A stretch of DNA of 64,000 nt, from positions 248,001 to 312,000 of the forward strand of contig DUSF01000056.1 of assembly GCA_012842745.1 (NCBI GenBank). The letters run 5' to 3'. The notes beneath the pieces were generated by a model that made no database searches, was not told where the DNA came from, and worked only from the letters and a program-made list of their open reading frames with translations. Positions 61,806 through 64,000 of the stretch are shown piece by piece (position 1 is the first letter of the stretch; each line of letters starts with the position of its first letter). Made by a program: the position numbers and the translations under genes. Source of the DNA: Bacillus sp. (in: firmicutes). GTDB taxonomy: Bacteria; Bacillota; Bacilli; Bacillales; Bacillaceae_J.

Positions 61806-61900
61806 TTAAAACCTCCGAATTTTAGTAAAATAAGCCATATTATGAGAACATTATACATAATATCCATTATTTACACCATAGAAAATATCATAAAAATAAA

Positions 61901-61942
61901 AAGTGCCTGACACCGTCACAATTTTGACAATACCAAGCACTT
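61901..61942 (-). terminator. Terminator after phaP, formed by a GTGCCTGACACC-type repeat
   Basis: AAGTGC / GCACTT with inner pairing (GTCA/TGAC) lies ten bases after the phaP stop and is followed on the minus strand by TTTTATTTTTA. The segment GTGCCTGACACCGTCAC looks like a dispersed Bacillus repeat. Confidence 0.7.
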
Positions 61943-61951
61943 GGGATTTGT

Positions 61952-62479
61952 TTATTTTAATAAAGAAAGATTTTGATTTTGGACCTTTTCAAATTCCTCT
62001 GTCATTTTTTCAACGACATTTTTCATTTCTTTCGAAATTTCACTAATCATTGTTTTTAATTCGGAACGATTTTTCTCTTGTTGCTGAAACAGCTCATCAA
62101 TACTTTTTTCAATTTGACTTAAGTTTTGGCTCATCCATTGTTTTAAGGCATTTTGCGGTGTAAGTGATATTTTGGAAATGCGTTCGATGACGTCCTCTAA
62201 TTGTGTGTGGATATTTTGCAGTGATTCGTTTTTGCTTTCTTCTTGGTATTTTTCAACTGTTGAATAGGCTTTTGCTTGAAATTTTTCGGTTAACTCTTTA
62301 CATTCTTTTGCATAGGAATCTAATAATTTAAAATATAATTCCGTTGTATTTTTTTGCTGATTAATCGCCTGTAAAAAGAAGTTTTCGATTTGTTTTTGAC
62401 CACTATAAATTTGTGTTACCCCCTCATCCCAACGATCCCAAATAAGATTAATGAAATATTTTGTGTTAAGTGCTGTCAT
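61952..62479 (-). CDS. phaP: PHA granule-associated phasin PhaP
   Basis: A 175-residue amphipathic, coiled-coil protein. KYFINLIWDRWDEGVTQIYS and FFLQAINQQKNTTELYF match Bacillus PhaP. It coats polyhydroxyalkanoate granules. AAGGAG lies 11 bases before the ATG. It is transcribed after phaQ, as in B. megaterium. Confidence 0.88.
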   Translation of the reverse strand: MTALNTKYFINLIWDRWDEGVTQIYSGQKQIENFFLQAINQQKNTTELYFKLLDSYAKECKELTEKFQAKAYSTVEKYQEESKNESLQNIHTQLEDVIERISKISLTPQNALKQWMSQNLSQIEKSIDELFQQQEKNRSELKTMISEISKEMKNVVEKMTEEFEKVQNQNLSLLK

Positions 62480-62502
62480 TATTAAAATCTCTCCTTAAGT
62501 TG

Positions 62503-62916
62503 TTAAATTTCTTTTTCTTCGTCTTTTCCTTTTCTGCTGTTTGGAAAAGTAAACATATTCGTATACACCGAGAAAAACTGCTCAAGCATTGATTGGTAAT
62601 GCTCTAATGAATATACACATGTTTTTAAATACTTCTCACCTGCCTCTGTTAAAGAGTAAATTCTTTTTGCTGGCCCAGCTTCAGATGTGTCCCATTCAGA
62701 CTTGACGATATCGTCTTTTTCCAATTGTCTAAGCATTCGATATAAATTGCCTTGATCAATTGTAGAAAAACCAAAGTCCATTAATTGTTGCAATATTTTG
62801 TAACCATGGCAATTTAAATCACGCAAGCTTAAGAGAATGAATGGAACGATAAAATTTTTAGGAGCCTGAAAGGTTTGTTCTGATTTATTAGTAGAGTTTT
62901 TAGAGCGATCTGTCAT
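62503..62916 (-). CDS. phaQ: PHB-responsive repressor PhaQ (PadR family)
   Basis: A 137-residue PadR-type winged-helix protein: FIVPFILLSLRDLNCHGYKI, FSTIDQGNLYRMLRQLEKDD and GPAKRIYSLTEAGEKYL. In B. megaterium PhaQ represses its own operon and is released by the polymer itself. ATG 62916 has AGGTG 6 bases upstream; GTG 62925 overlaps that SD. Confidence 0.9.
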   Translation of the reverse strand: MTDRSKNSTNKSEQTFQAPKNFIVPFILLSLRDLNCHGYKILQQLMDFGFSTIDQGNLYRMLRQLEKDDIVKSEWDTSEAGPAKRIYSLTEAGEKYLKTCVYSLEHYQSMLEQFFSVYTNMFTFPNSRKGKDEEKEI

Positions 62917-62968
62917 ATTATTCACCTGCTTTAAAATGTTCTCCTTACATGTAATTTACACATAGGTG

Positions 62969-62982
62969 GTTCAATTCAGAAC
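62969..62982. promoter_or_regulatory. GTTC-N6-GAAC inverted repeat, candidate PhaQ site
   Basis: The repeat lies in the divergent phaQ-phaR control region. A second GTTC...GAAC pair occurs at 63017-63038 with wider spacing. Binding by PhaQ is inferred from position only. Confidence 0.4.
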
Positions 62983-63089
62983 TAAAAAATGAAAAATAAA
63001 AATTTTTCCCAAAAAAGTTCTAAATGGAAAATAGGAACATAGGCTAGAAAGGGATACAAAATTGTATGGTTTTAGAAAGGAGAACGTCT

Positions 63090-63503
63090 GTGAACCAATC
63101 AAAAACGATTGATCCATTTGAGATTTGGAAAAATGTCTATGATCAAACAGAATCTTACTGGAGCAAAGTGCTAGATGAAAATTTGGCAACTGAAGATTTT
63201 TCAAGAGGATTAGGAAAAGTTCTTGATATGAATCTTCAATATCGAAAATTAGTAAATGATTCAACGAAAACCTATCTAGAGCAAATGAATATGCCTTCTA
63301 AAGACGATCTCGCAAAGTTAGCTTCCTTAATTATTAATGTGGAATCTAAAGTCGATCAAATCGAAGAGGTTGTTGAAGAGAGAATCGTTGTACAAGCTGA
63401 TGCCCAAGCAGTAGCTAGTGAAGTTAAGGAATTACAAATAGAAGTGAAAAATCTTCATAACAAAATGGATCAAATTCTACTACTACTACAAAAGAAAAAA
63501 TAA
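63090..63503 (+). CDS. phaR: PHA synthase subunit PhaR (class IV)
   Basis: A 137-residue helical protein: IDPFEIWKNVYDQTESYWSK at the start and a C-terminal coiled coil (VASEVKELQIEVKNLHNKMD). It is the partner of PhaC in class IV PHA synthases of bacilli. GTG 63090 has AAAGGAG 7 bases upstream; an ATG at 63066 is too far from it. Confidence 0.9.
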   Translation: MNQSKTIDPFEIWKNVYDQTESYWSKVLDENLATEDFSRGLGKVLDMNLQYRKLVNDSTKTYLEQMNMPSKDDLAKLASLIINVESKVDQIEEVVEERIVVQADAQAVASEVKELQIEVKNLHNKMDQILLLLQKKK

Positions 63504-63528
63504 TAAAAATTGAAGGAGTGTTTTATCT

Positions 63529-64000
63529 ATGGAATTAATGGGGAAAGTAGCCATCGTTACAGGTGGTTCAAAAGGAATTGGGGCTGTTATTTCAAAGGAA
63601 TTGGCAAAAAACGGAGTTAAAGTAATTGTGAACTATAATAGCAGTAAAGAAGGCGCAGAACGTGTAGTAGAAGAAATTCAAGCACATGGCGGCGAAGCTT
63701 TAGCTATGAAGGGGGATGTTTCCATCTCTCAGGAAGCGACAGATTTAGTACAAGCTGCAATCGATAAGTATGGAAGATTGGATATTCTTGTAAATAATGC
63801 AGGGATTACTCGCGATCGGACATTTAAAAAGCTTGATGAAGAAAACTGGAGAAAAGTCATCGATGTGAACTTAAATAGTGCCTTTAATACGACTTCTGCT
63901 GCATTATCATTCTTAATAGATTCTGGAAATGGTCGTATTATTAATATTTCATCGATTATCGGTCAGGCAGGTGGCTTCGGTCAAACAAATTATTCAGCTG
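63529..64000 (+). CDS. phaB: Acetoacetyl-CoA reductase PhaB, truncated by the window edge
   Basis: The first 157 residues of a classical SDR are visible. VAIVTGGSKGIGAVISKELA is the NADP-binding start, LDILVNNAGITRD follows, then IINISSIIG with the catalytic Ser, and the Tyr in QTNYSA lies three residues from the edge. It makes 3-hydroxybutyryl-CoA for PHA synthesis. GAAGGAG precedes the ATG. phaC is expected just beyond. Confidence 0.92.
   Translation, partial: MELMGKVAIVTGGSKGIGAVISKELAKNGVKVIVNYNSSKEGAERVVEEIQAHGGEALAMKGDVSISQEATDLVQAAIDKYGRLDILVNNAGITRDRTFKKLDEENWRKVIDVNLNSAFNTTSAALSFLIDSGNGRIINISSIIGQAGGFGQTNYSA

Noticed and set aside
1..64000. CRISPR arrays, tRNA or rRNA genes, prophage or complete insertion sequences
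   Set aside because: None was seen on either strand; the only mobility-related gene is the partial Rpn-type gene at the left edge.

Overview
The window looks like chromosomal DNA of an endospore-forming member of the Bacillaceae. The base composition is AT-rich, Shine-Dalgarno sites are strong (AAGGAGG-type), and TTG and GTG starts are common. It carries spore genes (spoVIF, sspH, GerPA/GerPF-like coat proteins), Bacillus-type riboswitches, a Bce-type antibiotic-response module, and a Bacillus megaterium-type PHA cluster (phaP, phaQ, phaR, phaB) that runs off the right edge. No rRNA, tRNA, CRISPR array, prophage or complete insertion sequence was seen. The species cannot be fixed from the sequence alone.

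Layout, left half. 1-384: tail of an Rpn-type nuclease. 489-5419: an MFS transporter divergent from a TetR regulator that leads an amino-acid ABC importer and an OsmC protein. 5488-6405: FMN riboswitch and riboflavin transporter ribU. 6451-10941: Bce-type ABC transporter with its two-component system. 11163-20880: a collapsed SDR gene next to an intact NAD-dependent epimerase-like gene, a histidine kinase, a flavin-binding protein, a copper-amine-oxidase-domain protein, a Rieske oxidoreductase, a TRIC-type channel, DUF4317, DUF2512 and a LysM amidase. 21014-25774: glycine-rich repeat protein, helD, a structured repeat, a phosphotransferase and a thioesterase. 25934-29400: a self-contained Tat cassette (tatC, Tat-signal small dehydrogenase subunit, GMC flavoprotein, tatA). 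30045-32642: thpR, then a preQ1 riboswitch and queCDE.

Layout, right half. 32684-36384: CDF metal exporter, a small membrane protein, and an ArsR / 46-codon ORF / SulP operon. 36521-43908: a c-di-GMP and spore region with a CHASE3-GGDEF protein, GerP-like and Hsp20-like spore proteins, a broken PilZ gene, a chemoreceptor, and a c-di-GMP riboswitch reading into a degenerate EAL protein. 44111-50617: manganese pyrophosphatase, nitroreductase, thyA, dedA, dfrA, universal stress protein, ilvA. 50712-52828: mobA and a second Tat locus (tatA, tatA, tatC). 52841-60871: truncated globin with a likely Fnr box, yozE, a CAP-domain lipoprotein, a DUF4931 HIT-like enzyme, spoVIF, hemolysin III, an FRG-domain protein, an RluA pseudouridine synthase, sspH and an aldo/keto reductase. 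60951-64000: two tandem PilZ proteins and the PHA cluster.

Three themes recur. The first is c-di-GMP signalling: a synthase lacking the inhibitory site, a riboswitch, a degenerate EAL protein, two PilZ proteins and one PilZ pseudogene. The second is Tat export, with two complete sets, one welded to a redox substrate. The third is RNA-level control, with FMN, preQ1 and c-di-GMP riboswitches, each followed by a terminator. The most attractive uncharacterised items are the Cys-containing 46-codon ORF coupled between ArsR and SulP, the riboswitch-controlled degenerate EAL protein with its unknown partner, the dedicated Tat/dehydrogenase cassette, and the GC-rich 15.4-15.55 kb island.
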